Shown: positions 16,510-26,250, numbered from the stretch's first letter. The stretch is 64,000 nt of DNA from Frigoribacterium sp. PhB160 (GCF_003751785.1 NZ_RKIE01000002.1:434001-498000); one strand, 5' to 3'. Numbers and translations: made by a program. Notes: generated by a model from the sequence alone, not told the origin.

Positions 16510-17487
16510 GTGTCCGGAATCAAGATCACCGGCGAGAACCGACTCGTCCTGATCTCGGGGCGTGCGCACCCCGAGCTCGCGAACCAGATCGCGAGCGAGC
16601 TCGGCTCCGAGCTCATCCCGACCGACGCGCGCACCTTCGCGAACGGCGAGCTGTACGCCCGCTTCGACGAGAGCGTCCGCGGCTCGGACGCGTTCGTCAT
16701 CCAGTCGCACTCGGCGCCGATCAACGAGTGGCTCATGGAGCAGCTCATCATGGTCGACGCCCTCAAGCGCGCCTCCGCCAAGCGCATCACCGTCGTCGCG
16801 CCGTTCTACCCGTACGCCCGGCAAGACAAGAAGGGCCGCGGTCGCGAGCCGATCTCGGCCCGCCTCGTCGCCGACCTCTTCAAGGCCGCCGGCGCCCACC
16901 GCATCATGAGCGTCGACCTGCACGCGCCGCAGATCCAGGGCTTCTTCGACGGCCCCGTCGACCACCTGTTCGCCATGCCGGTGCTGCTCGAGCACTTCCG
17001 CGCCAAGCTCGACAACTCGACCCTGACGGTCGTCTCGCCCGACATGGGCCGCGTCCGCGTCGCCGACATCTGGAGCGAGAAGCTCGACGCCCCCCTCGCG
17101 ATCATCCACAAGCGCCGCGACCCGCTCGTGCCGAACCAGGTGACCGTGCACGAGATCGTCGGCGATGTCGAGGGCCGTGTCTGCCTGCTCGTCGACGACC
17201 TCATCGACACCGGCCGCACCATCGTCAAGGCCGCCGAGGCCCTCAAGGCCTCCGGCGCGATCGGCGTCGTCGTCGCGGCGACGCACGCGGTGTTCAGCGA
17301 CCCTGCGCCCGAGATCCTCAACAGCGAGTTCATCGACTCGGTCGTCGTCACCGACACCCTGCCGCTGACCGAGCACCAGAAGTTCCCCAAGCTCGAGATC
17401 CTCCCGATCGCCCCGCTGATCGCCCGGGCGATCCACGAGGTCTTCGACAACGGGAGCGTCACGTCGATGTTCGACGGTGCCGCGTAG
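16510..17487 (+). CDS. prs: Ribose-phosphate pyrophosphokinase
   Basis: A 325-residue enzyme that makes PRPP from ribose 5-phosphate and ATP, feeding nucleotide, His and Trp synthesis. Motifs: LISGRAHPELANQIA, DARTFANGELYARFDE, PYARQDKKGRGREP (ATP site) and the PRPP loop CLLVDDLIDTGRTI at about residues 223-236. The GTG at 16510 was preferred because the GGAGAG ribosome site lies about 9 nt upstream and the encoded N-terminus fits the family; the frame is open further up. Ends at a strong hairpin shared with gnd. Confidence 0.96.
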   Translation: MSGIKITGENRLVLISGRAHPELANQIASELGSELIPTDARTFANGELYARFDESVRGSDAFVIQSHSAPINEWLMEQLIMVDALKRASAKRITVVAPFYPYARQDKKGRGREPISARLVADLFKAAGAHRIMSVDLHAPQIQGFFDGPVDHLFAMPVLLEHFRAKLDNSTLTVVSPDMGRVRVADIWSEKLDAPLAIIHKRRDPLVPNQVTVHEIVGDVEGRVCLLVDDLIDTGRTIVKAAEALKASGAIGVVVAATHAVFSDPAPEILNSEFIDSVVVTDTLPLTEHQKFPKLEILPIAPLIARAIHEVFDNGSVTSMFDGAA

Positions 17488-17551
17488 CGGCTCCGTCGAA
17501 CCGACAGGCACAGCCGACGGGGCCCCCGAGGACTGTCGCACCTGCGCGAAC

Positions 17552-17592
17552 AGAACGGCCGTGACCGGGTTGCACCCGACCACGGCCGTTCT
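17552..17592. terminator. Bidirectional hairpin between prs and gnd
   Basis: Arms AGAACGGCCGTG (17552-17563) and CACGGCCGTTCT (17581-17592) are fully complementary, with an inner CGGGT/ACCCG stem. It is followed by CGTTCGTTC rather than a T-run. Placed between the convergent ends of prs and gnd, it should terminate both. Confidence 0.75.
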
Positions 17593-17616
17593 CGTTCGTT
17601 CAGTCCCCCCGCACCC

Positions 17617-19089
17617 TCAGTGCGTCGACGGCTCCGTCTCGATCTCCGACCGGTCGCCCGACCAGAGGGTGTGGAACACGCCCTCCTCGCCGACGCGCTC
17701 GTACGTGTGGGCGCCGAAGAAGTCGCGCTGCCCCTGGATGAGGGCGGCGGGGAGGCGCTCCGACGCGAGCGAGTCGTAGTACGACAGCGCCGACGCGAAC
17801 CCGGGCACGGGGATGCCCGAGAGGGCCGCCTTCGCGACGATGCGGCGCCAGGCCTGTTCGCCGTCGCGGACGGCGGCGGCGAAGTAGTCGTCCTCGAGCA
17901 GCGTCGCGATCGTGGAGTCCTTCTCGTACGCCTCGACGATGCGGTTGAGGAACTGGGCGCGGATGATGCAGCCGCCGCGCCAGATCTTCGCGACCGCGCC
18001 CTTGTCGATGTCCCACCCGTACTCGAGCGCGCCCGCGACGATGGCGTCGAACCCCTGGGCGTAGGCCACGATCTTGGAGGCGTAGAGCGCCTTCTGCACG
18101 TCGTCCTCGAAGCCGTCGCCCGCCTCCTGCACCTCGGGGCGGCCCTGCAGCGTGGCCTGCACCGCCGCGCGTTGATCGGGCTTCGACGACACGGCCCGGG
18201 CGAAGACGGCCTCGGCGATGCCGCCGACGGGCACGCCCAGCCCGACGCTGTTCTGCACGGTCCAGACGCCGGTGCCCTTCGACCCGGCCGCGTCGACGAT
18301 CGAGTCGACGAGCGGGCCGCCGGTCTTCGCGTCGACCTGGCGCAGCACCTCCGCCGTGATCTCGATGAGGTACGACTCGAGCTCGCCCTCGTTCCACGTC
18401 TCGAACACGGCCGCGATGTCGGCCGGCTCGTGGCCGCCGACGCGGCGGAGCAGGTCGTACGACTCGGCGATGAGCTGCATGTCGGCGTACTCGATGCCGT
18501 TGTGGATCATCTTGACGAAGTGGCCGGCCCCGTCCGAGCCGATGTGCGTGACGCAGGGCTCGCCCTCGGCGACCGCGGCGATCGACGAGAGGATCGGGCC
18601 CAGCGTCTCGTAGGCCTCCTTCGACCCTCCCGGCATGATGGACGGCCCCTTGAGCGCGCCCTCCTCGCCGCCGGAGATGCCCGCGCCGACGAAGTTCAGG
18701 CCCCGCTCCTTGAGGGCCGCCTCGCGCCTCCGGGTGTCCTGGAAGTTGGCGTTGCCGCCGTCGACGATGATGTCGCCCTCCTCGAAGAGGTCGGCGAGCT
18801 GGTCGATGACGGCGTCGGTGCCCTTGCCCGCCTGCACCATGATGATCGCGGTGCGCGGCTTCTCGAGCGACGCGGCGAAGTCCTCGATCGACCTCGAGGC
18901 CACGAAGCCGGCGTCGCCGTGCTCGCTCATGAGGGTGTCGGTGCGCTCGGGGGAGCGGTTGTACACCGCCACGGTGTTGCCCTCGCGGCCGGCGAGGTTG
19001 CGGGCGAGGTTCGAGCCCATGACGGCCAGGCCGACGACTCCGATGTTCGCCTGGGCGGTGGGGGTGGACTGTTCTCCGTGGTCGGTCAC
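17617..19089 (-). CDS. gnd: 6-phosphogluconate dehydrogenase, decarboxylating
   Basis: A 490-residue enzyme of the oxidative pentose phosphate pathway: 6-phosphogluconate to ribulose 5-phosphate, CO2 and a reduced nicotinamide. NAD(P)-binding motif GLAVMGSNLARNLA (about residues 22-36) is followed by VYNRSPERTD (the Arg suggests NADP), GISGGEEGALKGPSIM, and the catalytic region GSDGAGHFVKMIHNGIEY at about 185-203. Length is normal for the long homodimeric type. The GTG has a perfect GGAGG ribosome site. Divergent from gntK, which makes its substrate. Confidence 0.96.
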   Translation of the reverse strand: MTDHGEQSTPTAQANIGVVGLAVMGSNLARNLAGREGNTVAVYNRSPERTDTLMSEHGDAGFVASRSIEDFAASLEKPRTAIIMVQAGKGTDAVIDQLADLFEEGDIIVDGGNANFQDTRRREAALKERGLNFVGAGISGGEEGALKGPSIMPGGSKEAYETLGPILSSIAAVAEGEPCVTHIGSDGAGHFVKMIHNGIEYADMQLIAESYDLLRRVGGHEPADIAAVFETWNEGELESYLIEITAEVLRQVDAKTGGPLVDSIVDAAGSKGTGVWTVQNSVGLGVPVGGIAEAVFARAVSSKPDQRAAVQATLQGRPEVQEAGDGFEDDVQKALYASKIVAYAQGFDAIVAGALEYGWDIDKGAVAKIWRGGCIIRAQFLNRIVEAYEKDSTIATLLEDDYFAAAVRDGEQAWRRIVAKAALSGIPVPGFASALSYYDSLASERLPAALIQGQRDFFGAHTYERVGEEGVFHTLWSGDRSEIETEPSTH

Positions 19090-19271
19090 GGTGCCTCCTT
19101 GCGGTCGATGACGCTCGCACCCTATTCCTCGGCCCTGCGCTCCTGACAGGCCCCGTCGAGGCAGGTCGCCGCCGCGGCGCCGGGGGCTCGCGGGGCCCCG
19201 CCCCGGACGACACGAGGAGGCGCGTCTACGGTGGTCGGGACCGCCGCCGTCCCCGACACCGAGAGGTCCCC

Positions 19272-19793
19272 GTGCCCGAGACCCCGCTGCCCGCGTCCAT
19301 CCCGCCCGTCGTCGTCATGGGGGTGTCCGGCTCCGGCAAGTCCACCGTCGGCGAGCTGCTCGCCCGGACGGCCCGCGTGCCGTTCGTCGACGCCGACGAC
19401 CTGCACCCGCAGGCCAACCGCGACAAGATGGCGGCCGGCCACGCCCTCGACGACGACGACCGTGCTCCCTGGCTCGAGATCGTGGCGCAGCGGATCCGCG
19501 ACGCCGGCACGGACGGCGTCGTCGTGGCGTGCTCGGCGCTGAAGCGCTCGTACCGCGACGTGCTCCGGGGCGGCGACCCGCGCCTCCGGTTCGTCCACCT
19601 CACGGGGGTGCGCGAGCTGGTCGCCGAGCGCCAGAAGGCCCGCAAGGGGCACTTCATGCCGCCCGGGCTGATGGAGTCGCAGTTCGCGACCCTCGAGCCG
19701 CTCGGCGACGACGAGCCCGGCTTCGGCGTCGACGTGTCGGCCGGGCCCGACGAGATCGTGGCCGAGGCGCTCGCCCGGCTCGGCGGGCGCTGA
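19272..19793 (+). CDS. gntK: Gluconokinase
   Basis: A 173-residue P-loop kinase converting gluconate to 6-phosphogluconate. Walker A VMGVSGSGKSTVGELL is at about residues 16-31; FVDADDLHPQANRDKMAAGHAL and VVACSALKRSYRDVLR are characteristic of the GntK family, and GHFMPPGLMESQ is the usual C-terminal motif. GTG start with GAGAGG upstream. Divergent to gnd, 182 nt apart; together they route gluconate into the pentose phosphate pathway. No gluconate permease is visible. Confidence 0.94.
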   Translation: MPETPLPASIPPVVVMGVSGSGKSTVGELLARTARVPFVDADDLHPQANRDKMAAGHALDDDDRAPWLEIVAQRIRDAGTDGVVVACSALKRSYRDVLRGGDPRLRFVHLTGVRELVAERQKARKGHFMPPGLMESQFATLEPLGDDEPGFGVDVSAGPDEIVAEALARLGGR

Positions 19794-19828
19794 CCGGTCC
19801 GCCGCCGCCGTCGGCCCGCGCCGGCGGG

Positions 19829-19858
19829 TTGGCGACACGCCCGGGCGACCTGTAGCCT
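19829..19858 (+). promoter_or_regulatory. Probable promoter of rplY
   Basis: TTGGCG (19829-19834) and TAGCCT (19853-19858) with an 18-nt spacer form a good housekeeping-sigma promoter. The resulting leader to rplY is about 170 nt, with a GGATGC/GCATCC hairpin (19878-19893). The leader might regulate rplY, but I cannot match a known class. Confidence 0.45.
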
Positions 19859-20034
19859 GGGTGACGACTTCGGCGAGGGATGCTCCGGCATCCGTTATCG
19901 ACGCGGTAGGCAGGCACTCGGTCTCGTGACATTCGTCCCCACTGCTGCGAGGTCCCTCCTCACGCGATCTGCGTTCGAGTTGACATCGACCCACACACCC
20001 CCGGGCCGCCAGGCCCGCAGAAACGGAGACACCC

Positions 20035-20670
20035 ATGGCTGACGACACCACCCTGTCCGCTCTCGTCCGCACCAGCTTCGGCAAGGGCGCGGCCCGCAAG
20101 ATCCGCGCGAAGGACCAGATCCCCGCGGTCATCTACGGCCACGGCACCGACCCCCAGCACGTCACCCTGCCCGGCCACGAGACGATGCTCATCACGCGTC
20201 GCTCGAACGCGCTGATCACCCTCGACATCGAGGGCACCCAGCAGCTCGCCCTCGTCAAGGACATCCAGCGCGACCCGGTGAAGCAGGTCATCGAGCACAT
20301 CGACCTCATCGTCGTCCGCCAGGGCGAGAAGGTCACCGTCGACGTGCCCGTTCACATCGAGGGCGAGTCGGCTCCCGGGACGATCCACGTCGTCGAGCTC
20401 AACGTCATCTCGCTCGAGGTGTCGGCCACCGACATCCCGCAGTCGGTCGTCGTGTCAATCGAGGGCCTCGAGGAGGGCGCGCAGGTCCAGGCCTCCGACG
20501 TCGTCCTGCCGTCCGGCGCGACGCTCGTCACCGAGCCCGAGACGCTCGTCACGAGCGTGTCGGTGCCCCAGCTCGACCTCACCACCGACGCCGTCGACGA
20601 CGAGTCGGGCGAGGCCGCCGAGGCCGAGGGCGACGTGCCCTCGATCGAGGACGAAGAGCGCTCCGAGTAA
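20035..20670 (+). CDS. rplY: 50S ribosomal protein L25 (general stress protein CTC type)
   Basis: A 211-residue two-domain L25. The N-terminal 5S-rRNA-binding domain starts [20 protein letters not shown] and contains [15 protein letters not shown] and [18 protein letters not shown]. The C-terminal CTC/TL5 beta domain has [14 protein letters not shown] and [14 protein letters not shown]. An acidic tail (about 185-211) is common in actinobacteria. ATG with GGAGA upstream. pth follows 64 nt later. Confidence 0.96.
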   Translation: MADDTTLSALVRTSFGKGAARKIRAKDQIPAVIYGHGTDPQHVTLPGHETMLITRRSNALITLDIEGTQQLALVKDIQRDPVKQVIEHIDLIVVRQGEKVTVDVPVHIEGESAPGTIHVVELNVISLEVSATDIPQSVVVSIEGLEEGAQVQASDVVLPSGATLVTEPETLVTSVSVPQLDLTTDAVDDESGEAAEAEGDVPSIEDEERSE

Positions 20671-20734
20671 CACCCGCTCCACCGCCCCACGACCGTCCGT
20701 CAGCGCCGCTGCGTCCCCCGAGGAGGAACACCCC

Positions 20735-21322
20735 GTGGACGACTCGCAGTGGCTCGTGGTCGGGCTCGGCAACCCCGGGCCCGGCTACGCCGGCAACCGG
20801 CACAACGTGGGGCAGATGGTGCTCTCCGAGCTGGCGGGCCGCATGTCGGCCCGCTTCACGAAGCACCGCACCCCGTCGCGCGTCGCGGAGGGCCGCCTCG
20901 TCCCGGGCGGCCCCCGCTTCGTGCTGGCGGCACCCGACAGCTTCATGAACCTGTCCGGCGGCCCGGTCTCGGCGCTGCTGCGGTTCTACGGCCTCGACGT
21001 CTCACGGCTGATCGTCGTCCACGACGAGCTCGACATCGACTTCGACACGGTGAAGCTGAAGCAGGGCGGCGGCCACGGCGGCCACAACGGCCTGCGCGAC
21101 ATCATCGCCGCGGCGGGATCGAACGACTTCACCCGGGTGCGGGTCGGCATCGGCCGCCCCCCGGGTCGACAGGACGCCGCCGACTTCGTCCTGCGCGACT
21201 TCTCGTCGACCGAGCGGCGCGACCTGCCGGTCCTGCTCGCCGACGCGGCCGACGCCGTCGAGATGATCGCCACCGACGGCCTGACCGCCGCGCAGCTCAA
21301 GTTCCACACCTCGAAGGCCTGA
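20735..21322 (+). CDS. pth: Peptidyl-tRNA hydrolase
   Basis: A 195-residue enzyme releasing tRNA from prematurely dropped peptidyl-tRNA. Family motifs: [21 protein letters not shown] with the catalytic His near residue 23, [28 protein letters not shown] (catalytic Asp) and [12 protein letters not shown]. Length is standard. GTG start with the ribosome site GAGGAGG about 8 nt upstream. Confidence 0.96.
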   Translation: MDDSQWLVVGLGNPGPGYAGNRHNVGQMVLSELAGRMSARFTKHRTPSRVAEGRLVPGGPRFVLAAPDSFMNLSGGPVSALLRFYGLDVSRLIVVHDELDIDFDTVKLKQGGGHGGHNGLRDIIAAAGSNDFTRVRVGIGRPPGRQDAADFVLRDFSSTERRDLPVLLADAADAVEMIATDGLTAAQLKFHTSKA

Positions 21323-21405
21323 CGGCCCGACGGCCTCCGGGCTCAGCCCGGTCCTGTCCGGCCTCGCGCTCAGCGAACGGCGAGCCCGTTGTCGGTGGTG
21401 CCAAG

Positions 21406-21411
21406 TAGCCT
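21406..21411 (+). promoter_or_regulatory. -10 box of mfd
   Basis: TAGCCT ends 6 nt before the GTG at 21418; predicted leaderless start. Confidence 0.45.
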
Positions 21412-21417
21412 TGTCGG

Positions 21418-24400
21418 GTGATACTCGCGGGCTTGATCCCGGCGCTCTCGCGCGCCTCCACGTTCTCTGCTGCCCTCGAGAGGGCAGGTCGCAGCACCGA
21501 CTTCAGTCTCGTCGACGGTCTGCGCGTCCCCCTGCTCGCCGGGCTGCTCGCCCGCCGCGAGGGCCCCCAGGCGATGCTCGTCGTGACGGCCACGGGTCGC
21601 GAGTCGGAGGCCGTCCGCGGCTCGCTCGCGAGCTACGTGCCCGGTGCCGAGGTGATCGAGTTCCCGGCGTGGGAGACCCTGCCGCACGAGCGCCTCAGCC
21701 CCGGCGCCGAGACGGTCGGCAAACGCATCCACGCCCTGAGGCGGCTCGCGGCCTGGGCCGCCGAGGCCGAGGCGTCGCCCGCCGAGGTGCGGCCGATCGT
21801 CGTCGTCGCGGGTGTGCGGGCCGCGCTGCAGCCGCTCTCCGACAACCTCGCCGACATCGACCCGGTGTCGCTGGTCGTCGGCGACCGTGGCCACGACCTC
21901 TCGGCGATCGCCGGTCGTCTCGTCGACCTGGCCTACGCCCGGGTCGACATGGTCACCCGGCGGGGCGAGTTCGCCGTCCGCGGCGGCATCCTCGACGTCT
22001 TCGCCCCGACGGCCGAGCACCCGGTCCGCGTCGACTTCTTCGGCGACGAGGTCGACCAGATCCGGCGCTTCTCCGTCGCCGACCAGCGCAGCCTCGACGG
22101 CGAGGTGCCCTCGGTCGAGCTCCCGCCGAGCCGCGAGATGCTGCTCACCGACCAGGTGCGTCAGCGCGCGCGCGAGATGCAGCACGAGTTCCCGAGCCTG
22201 GCGCAGATGCTGGCCAAGATCGCGGAGGGCATCCCCGTCGAGGGCATGGAGTCGCTGGCGCCCGCGCTCGTGCACGGCCTCGTGCCGCTGACGCACTACC
22301 TGCCGGCCGGCGCCTCCGTCGCCGTCCTGTCGCCCGAGCGCGTGAACTCGCGCGCCCAGAGCCTGGCCGAGACGAACCGCGAGTTCCTCTCCGCGGCGTG
22401 GAGCGCCGCGACCGCGGGCGCCGAGGCCCCCATCGACCTCGACGCCGGCGACTTCATCACGCTCCGCGAGCTGCGCGAGTCGGCGGGCGATCGTGCCTGG
22501 TTCACCGTCAGCGGCTTCGACTCGGGCGAGGTGCTCACCGACGACGAGGCGGCGCAGTCGGCGGGCGACTACGTCCGGGTCGACGCGGCCCCCGTCCCGA
22601 GCTTCAGCGGGCACGCCGAGGGCGCGCTCGAGCACGTCGTCGGCCGCGTGCACGACGGCTGGCGGGTCGTCGTCACGGCCCGCGGCACCGGCCTCGTCGA
22701 GCGTGCCCGCGACGTGCTCTCCGAGCGCGGCGTCGCCGCGCGCCTCGAGGACGCCCTGCCCGACGAGCTCGAGCCGCGCGTCGTCCACCTCGTCGCCGGC
22801 GGCGTCGAGGCCGGCTTCGAGCTGCCCGAGGCGAAGATCGCCGTGCTCGGCGAGAGCGACTTCTACGGCCGGTCGGCGAACTACGACTCCCGTCAGGTCA
22901 AGAAACTGGCCAGCCGCCGCAAGGCGGTCGTCGACCCGCTGCAGCTCAAGACGGGCGACGTCGTCGTGCACCAGACGCACGGCATCGGCAAGTTCCTCGA
23001 GCTGACGAGCCGCGAGGTGAGCTCCGGCGGCAAGAACGCCGTGAAGAACAGCCGCGAGTACCTCGTGCTCGAGTACGCGCCGTCCAAGCGCGGCTACCCG
23101 GGCGACAAGCTCTACGTGCCGACCGACCAGCTCGACCTCCTCAGCCGCTACGTCGGAGGCGAGGCCCCCACGCTCAGCAAGATGGGCGGCAGCGACTGGG
23201 CCTCGGCGAAGAGCAAGGCGCGTCGCGCCGTCCGTGACATCGCGGTCGAGCTCGTGAAGCTCTACTCGGCGCGCATGGCGTCGAAGGGCCACGCCTTCCC
23301 GCCCGACACCCCGTGGCAGCGTGAGCTGGAGGAGGCCTTCCCGTTCGCCGAGACGCCCGACCAGCTGACGACGATCGACGAGATCAAGGCCGACATGGAG
23401 CGGCCGATCCCGATGGACCGCCTGCTCTCGGGCGACGTCGGCTACGGCAAGACCGAGGTCGCCGTGCGGGCCGCTTTCAAGGCGATCCAGGACGGCAAGC
23501 AGGTCGTCATGCTCGTGCCGACCACGCTGCTCGTGAAGCAGCACACCGACACGTTCGCCGACCGCTTCGCCGGCTTCCCCGTGCACCTCCGCAGCCTCAG
23601 CCGGTTCCAGAGCGCGAAGGAGAGCCGCGAGACGATCGCTGGCCTCGCCGACGGGACGGTCGACATGGTCATCGGCACGCACCGCCTGCTGAGCGAGAGC
23701 CTCGTCTACAAAGACGTCGGGCTCGTCATCATCGACGAAGAGCAGAGATTCGGCGTCGAGCACAAGGACGCCCTCAAGAAGCTCAAGACCAACGTCGACA
23801 TCCTCGCGATGTCGGCGACACCCATCCCGCGCTCCCTCGAGATGGCGGTCACGGGCATCCGGGAGATGTCGACCCTGGCGACCCCGCCGGAGGACCGCCA
23901 CCCGATCCTCACGTTCGTGGGTCCCGAGAGCGACCGGCAGAAGGCCGCGGCGATCCGTCGGGAGCTGCTCCGCGAGGGGCAGATCTTCTACGTGCACAAC
24001 CGCGTGTCGAGCATCAACCGCGTCGCGGCGCAGATCGCCGAGCTCGTGCCGGAGGCCCGCGTCGCCGTGGCGCACGGCCAGATGGCCGAGTCGACCCTCG
24101 AGCAGGTCATGGTCGACTTCTGGGAGCGCAAGTTCGACGTGCTCGTCTCGACGACCATCATCGAGACCGGTCTCGACATCGCCAACGCGAACACGCTGAT
24201 CATCGACCGCGCCGACAAGTACGGGCTCAGCCAGCTGCACCAGCTCCGCGGTCGCGTCGGACGTGGTCGCGAGCGGGGCTACGCGTACTTCCTCTACGAC
24301 GCCGAGAAGCCGCTCAGCGAGACCGCCCAAGACCGGCTCGAGACGATCGCGGCCAACAACGAGCTCGGGGCCGGCATGCAGGTCGCCCTAAAGGACCTGG

Positions 24401-25032
24401 AGATCCGCGGCGCCGGCAACCTGCTCGGAGGCGAGCAGTCGGGCCACATCGCCGGGGTCGGCTTCGACCTCTACCTGCGCATGATCGGCGAGGCCGTGGG
24501 CACGTTCCGCGGCGACGTGGCGGAGGGCCAGACCGAGCTCCGGCTCGAGCTGCCGGTCGACGCGCACATCCCCGAGGAGTACGTCGAGAGCGAGCGCCTC
24601 CGGCTCGAGGCCTACCAGAAGCTGTCGACCGCGAGCTCGCCGACGTCGAGCGACGAGCAGATCGACTCGGTGCTCGACGAGCTCACCGACCGGTACGGCA
24701 CGCCTCCCGAGTCGGTCCTCGCCCTCATCGAGGTGTCACGCCTCCGGCGCGCGGCCGTGAAGGCGGGCCTCAGCGAGGTCGTCGTCATGGGCAGCAACCT
24801 CCGCGTCGCCGGGGTCGACCTGCCCGACAGCATGCAGGTGCGGCTGCAGCGCATGTACCCGGGGTCGCGCTGGTTCGGCCAGACGAACTCGGTGAGCGTG
24901 CCGCTGCCTCGTCGCCACGGCGAGGCGCTGCCCGACGGCGAGCTGATCAGCTGGGTCGAGCAGCTGATGAGCGCGATCTACTCGGCCGAGGTGCCGCGGC
25001 CCGCCGCCGATGCCTCCGCGCCTGCGAGCTGA
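21418..25032 (+). CDS. mfd: Transcription-repair coupling factor Mfd
   Basis: A 1204-residue DNA translocase that displaces RNA polymerase stalled at lesions and recruits UvrA. N-terminal UvrB-homology region (EVIEFPAWETLPHERLSP, VRGGILDVFAPT), CarD-like RNA-polymerase interaction domain (TGDVVVHQTHGIGKFLEL, about residues 515-530), then RecG-like helicase motifs: RLLSGDVGYGKTEVAVRAAF (Walker A, about 670-685), IIDEEQRFGVEH (DEEQ box), MSATPIPRSLEM and ETGLDIANANTLII, and a C-terminal TRCF domain. Length is normal. Its last 86 nt overlap the convergent nhaA gene. Confidence 0.97.
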   Translation: MILAGLIPALSRASTFSAALERAGRSTDFSLVDGLRVPLLAGLLARREGPQAMLVVTATGRESEAVRGSLASYVPGAEVIEFPAWETLPHERLSPGAETVGKRIHALRRLAAWAAEAEASPAEVRPIVVVAGVRAALQPLSDNLADIDPVSLVVGDRGHDLSAIAGRLVDLAYARVDMVTRRGEFAVRGGILDVFAPTAEHPVRVDFFGDEVDQIRRFSVADQRSLDGEVPSVELPPSREMLLTDQVRQRAREMQHEFPSLAQMLAKIAEGIPVEGMESLAPALVHGLVPLTHYLPAGASVAVLSPERVNSRAQSLAETNREFLSAAWSAATAGAEAPIDLDAGDFITLRELRESAGDRAWFTVSGFDSGEVLTDDEAAQSAGDYVRVDAAPVPSFSGHAEGALEHVVGRVHDGWRVVVTARGTGLVERARDVLSERGVAARLEDALPDELEPRVVHLVAGGVEAGFELPEAKIAVLGESDFYGRSANYDSRQVKKLASRRKAVVDPLQLKTGDVVVHQTHGIGKFLELTSREVSSGGKNAVKNSREYLVLEYAPSKRGYPGDKLYVPTDQLDLLSRYVGGEAPTLSKMGGSDWASAKSKARRAVRDIAVELVKLYSARMASKGHAFPPDTPWQRELEEAFPFAETPDQLTTIDEIKADMERPIPMDRLLSGDVGYGKTEVAVRAAFKAIQDGKQVVMLVPTTLLVKQHTDTFADRFAGFPVHLRSLSRFQSAKESRETIAGLADGTVDMVIGTHRLLSESLVYKDVGLVIIDEEQRFGVEHKDALKKLKTNVDILAMSATPIPRSLEMAVTGIREMSTLATPPEDRHPILTFVGPESDRQKAAAIRRELLREGQIFYVHNRVSSINRVAAQIAELVPEARVAVAHGQMAESTLEQVMVDFWERKFDVLVSTTIIETGLDIANANTLIIDRADKYGLSQLHQLRGRVGRGRERGYAYFLYDAEKPLSETAQDRLETIAANNELGAGMQVALKDLEIRGAGNLLGGEQSGHIAGVGFDLYLRMIGEAVGTFRGDVAEGQTELRLELPVDAHIPEEYVESERLRLEAYQKLSTASSPTSSDEQIDSVLDELTDRYGTPPESVLALIEVSRLRRAAVKAGLSEVVVMGSNLRVAGVDLPDSMQVRLQRMYPGSRWFGQTNSVSVPLPRRHGEALPDGELISWVEQLMSAIYSAEVPRPAADASAPAS

Positions 25033-26143
25033 CCACCACCACCGACGCCACGACCGAGACGCCCGACCCGATCAGCACGGCGAGGGTGCCCTCGTCGACG
25101 ACTTCGGGCGAGCGGGCGAAGGCCAGCTCGTTCATGAGCAGCGACACGGTGAAGCCGATGCCGCCGAGGACGCCGACCAGGGCGACGTCCGCGAGCCGCA
25201 GGGTCGGTCTCGCGGGCGAGCGGGCCACGTGCGCCGCGATGCCGCCGAACAGCGTGATGCCGACGAGCTTGCCGACGGGCAGCGCCAGGACGATGCCCCA
25301 GAACGCCGGGCGCAGCTCGGAGACCCCGACCGACGGCACGACCACGGCCGCGGCCGAGAACGCGAAGAGCGGGAGCACGACGCCGGCGACGGCGGGCTCG
25401 AGCGCGTGCTTCGCGCGACCGGCCGGGCGCCGGGGGAGGACGAGGCCGACGGCCACGCCCGCGATGGTCGCGTGCACGCCGCTCTGCAGCACGAGGTACC
25501 AGGTGACGACGGCCAGCACGATGACGAGTGCGACCGCTGCGCGACCCGAGGTCCCGCCGCGACCGAGCAGCCGACCGGCGAGCGCCGTGGCGGCGACCCC
25601 GACGACGGCCGCGAGGAGCCAGCCGAGCTCGGTGCCCTGCGTGAAGAACACCGCGATGATGACGATGGCGATCAGGTCGTCGAGCACCGCCAGCGCCAGC
25701 AGGAAGATGCGGATGCCGCTCGGCAGCCCCCGCCCGAAGAGCGCCAGCACACCGAGGGCGAAGGCGATGTCGGTCGCGGTCGGGATCGGCCAGCCGCCGG
25801 TGAACGGCGTCCCCGCCGTGACCGCGAGGTAGAGGCCGGCGGGCACGACGACGCCGCCGACGGCCGCGATCGCCGGGACGAGCGCCCGGCTCGGCGAGGC
25901 GAGCTCACCGGCCACGAGCTCGTGCTTGAGGTCGACCGCGACGACGAAGAAGAAGACGGCGAGCAGCCCGTCGCTGATCCAGTGCGCGACGGACAGGTCG
26001 AGGCCGAGCAGGGGGACGGCGAGGTGCGCCGCACGGAGGTCGAGCAGCCCCGGCCCCAGCGCGCTGTTGGCGAGGACGAGGCCGAGCAGCGCGGCCCCCA
26101 GCAGGATGACGGCGGAGGCACGTTCGGATCGGAGCAGGCTCAC
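24947..26143 (-). CDS. nhaA: Na+/H+ antiporter NhaA
   Basis: A 398-residue membrane antiporter with about 12 helices. Conserved parts: SDGLLAVFFFVVAVDLKHELVAGE split here as VFFFVVAVDLKHEL, PTATDIAFALGVLALFG and LALAVLDDLIAIVIIAVFF with the ion-binding Asp residues, and GGIGFTVSLLMNELAF near the end. The C-terminal tail is very basic (RRHRRRAAA) and lies antisense to the last codons of mfd. GTG at 26143 with AAAGG upstream. A 10-bp inverted repeat lies in the leader. The protein imports protons for sodium export in salt and pH homeostasis. Confidence 0.93.
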   Translation of the reverse strand: MSLLRSERASAVILLGAALLGLVLANSALGPGLLDLRAAHLAVPLLGLDLSVAHWISDGLLAVFFFVVAVDLKHELVAGELASPSRALVPAIAAVGGVVVPAGLYLAVTAGTPFTGGWPIPTATDIAFALGVLALFGRGLPSGIRIFLLALAVLDDLIAIVIIAVFFTQGTELGWLLAAVVGVAATALAGRLLGRGGTSGRAAVALVIVLAVVTWYLVLQSGVHATIAGVAVGLVLPRRPAGRAKHALEPAVAGVVLPLFAFSAAAVVVPSVGVSELRPAFWGIVLALPVGKLVGITLFGGIAAHVARSPARPTLRLADVALVGVLGGIGFTVSLLMNELAFARSPEVVDEGTLAVLIGSGVSVVASVVVVSSQARRHRRRAAAPRPSRSRSSAARPS

Positions 26144-26157
26144 GGAGGCCTTTCAGG

Positions 26158-26180
26158 GGTCGACGACGGGGTCGTCGACC
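26158..26180. promoter_or_regulatory. 10-bp inverted repeat in the nhaA-mazG divergent region
   Basis: GGTCGACGAC (26158-26167), GGG, GTCGTCGACC (26171-26180): perfect arms. It begins 15 nt upstream of the nhaA start, so it could be an operator or, in the nhaA mRNA, a leader hairpin just before the ribosome site. Confidence 0.45.
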
Positions 26181-26250
26181 AGACTTCCCGACACGCCTAC
26201 GCTCGATGGTACGGCACCGCACCGGGAGCGGACCGACACGAGGAGGCGCG

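Noticed and set aside
19859-20034. Known ribosomal-protein leader motif before rplY
   Set aside because: One short hairpin is seen, but nothing that I can match to a described L25 leader.
21370-24330. Minus-strand frame of about 986 codons opposite mfd
   Set aside because: Shadow of the mfd codon pattern; no motif and no start signal.
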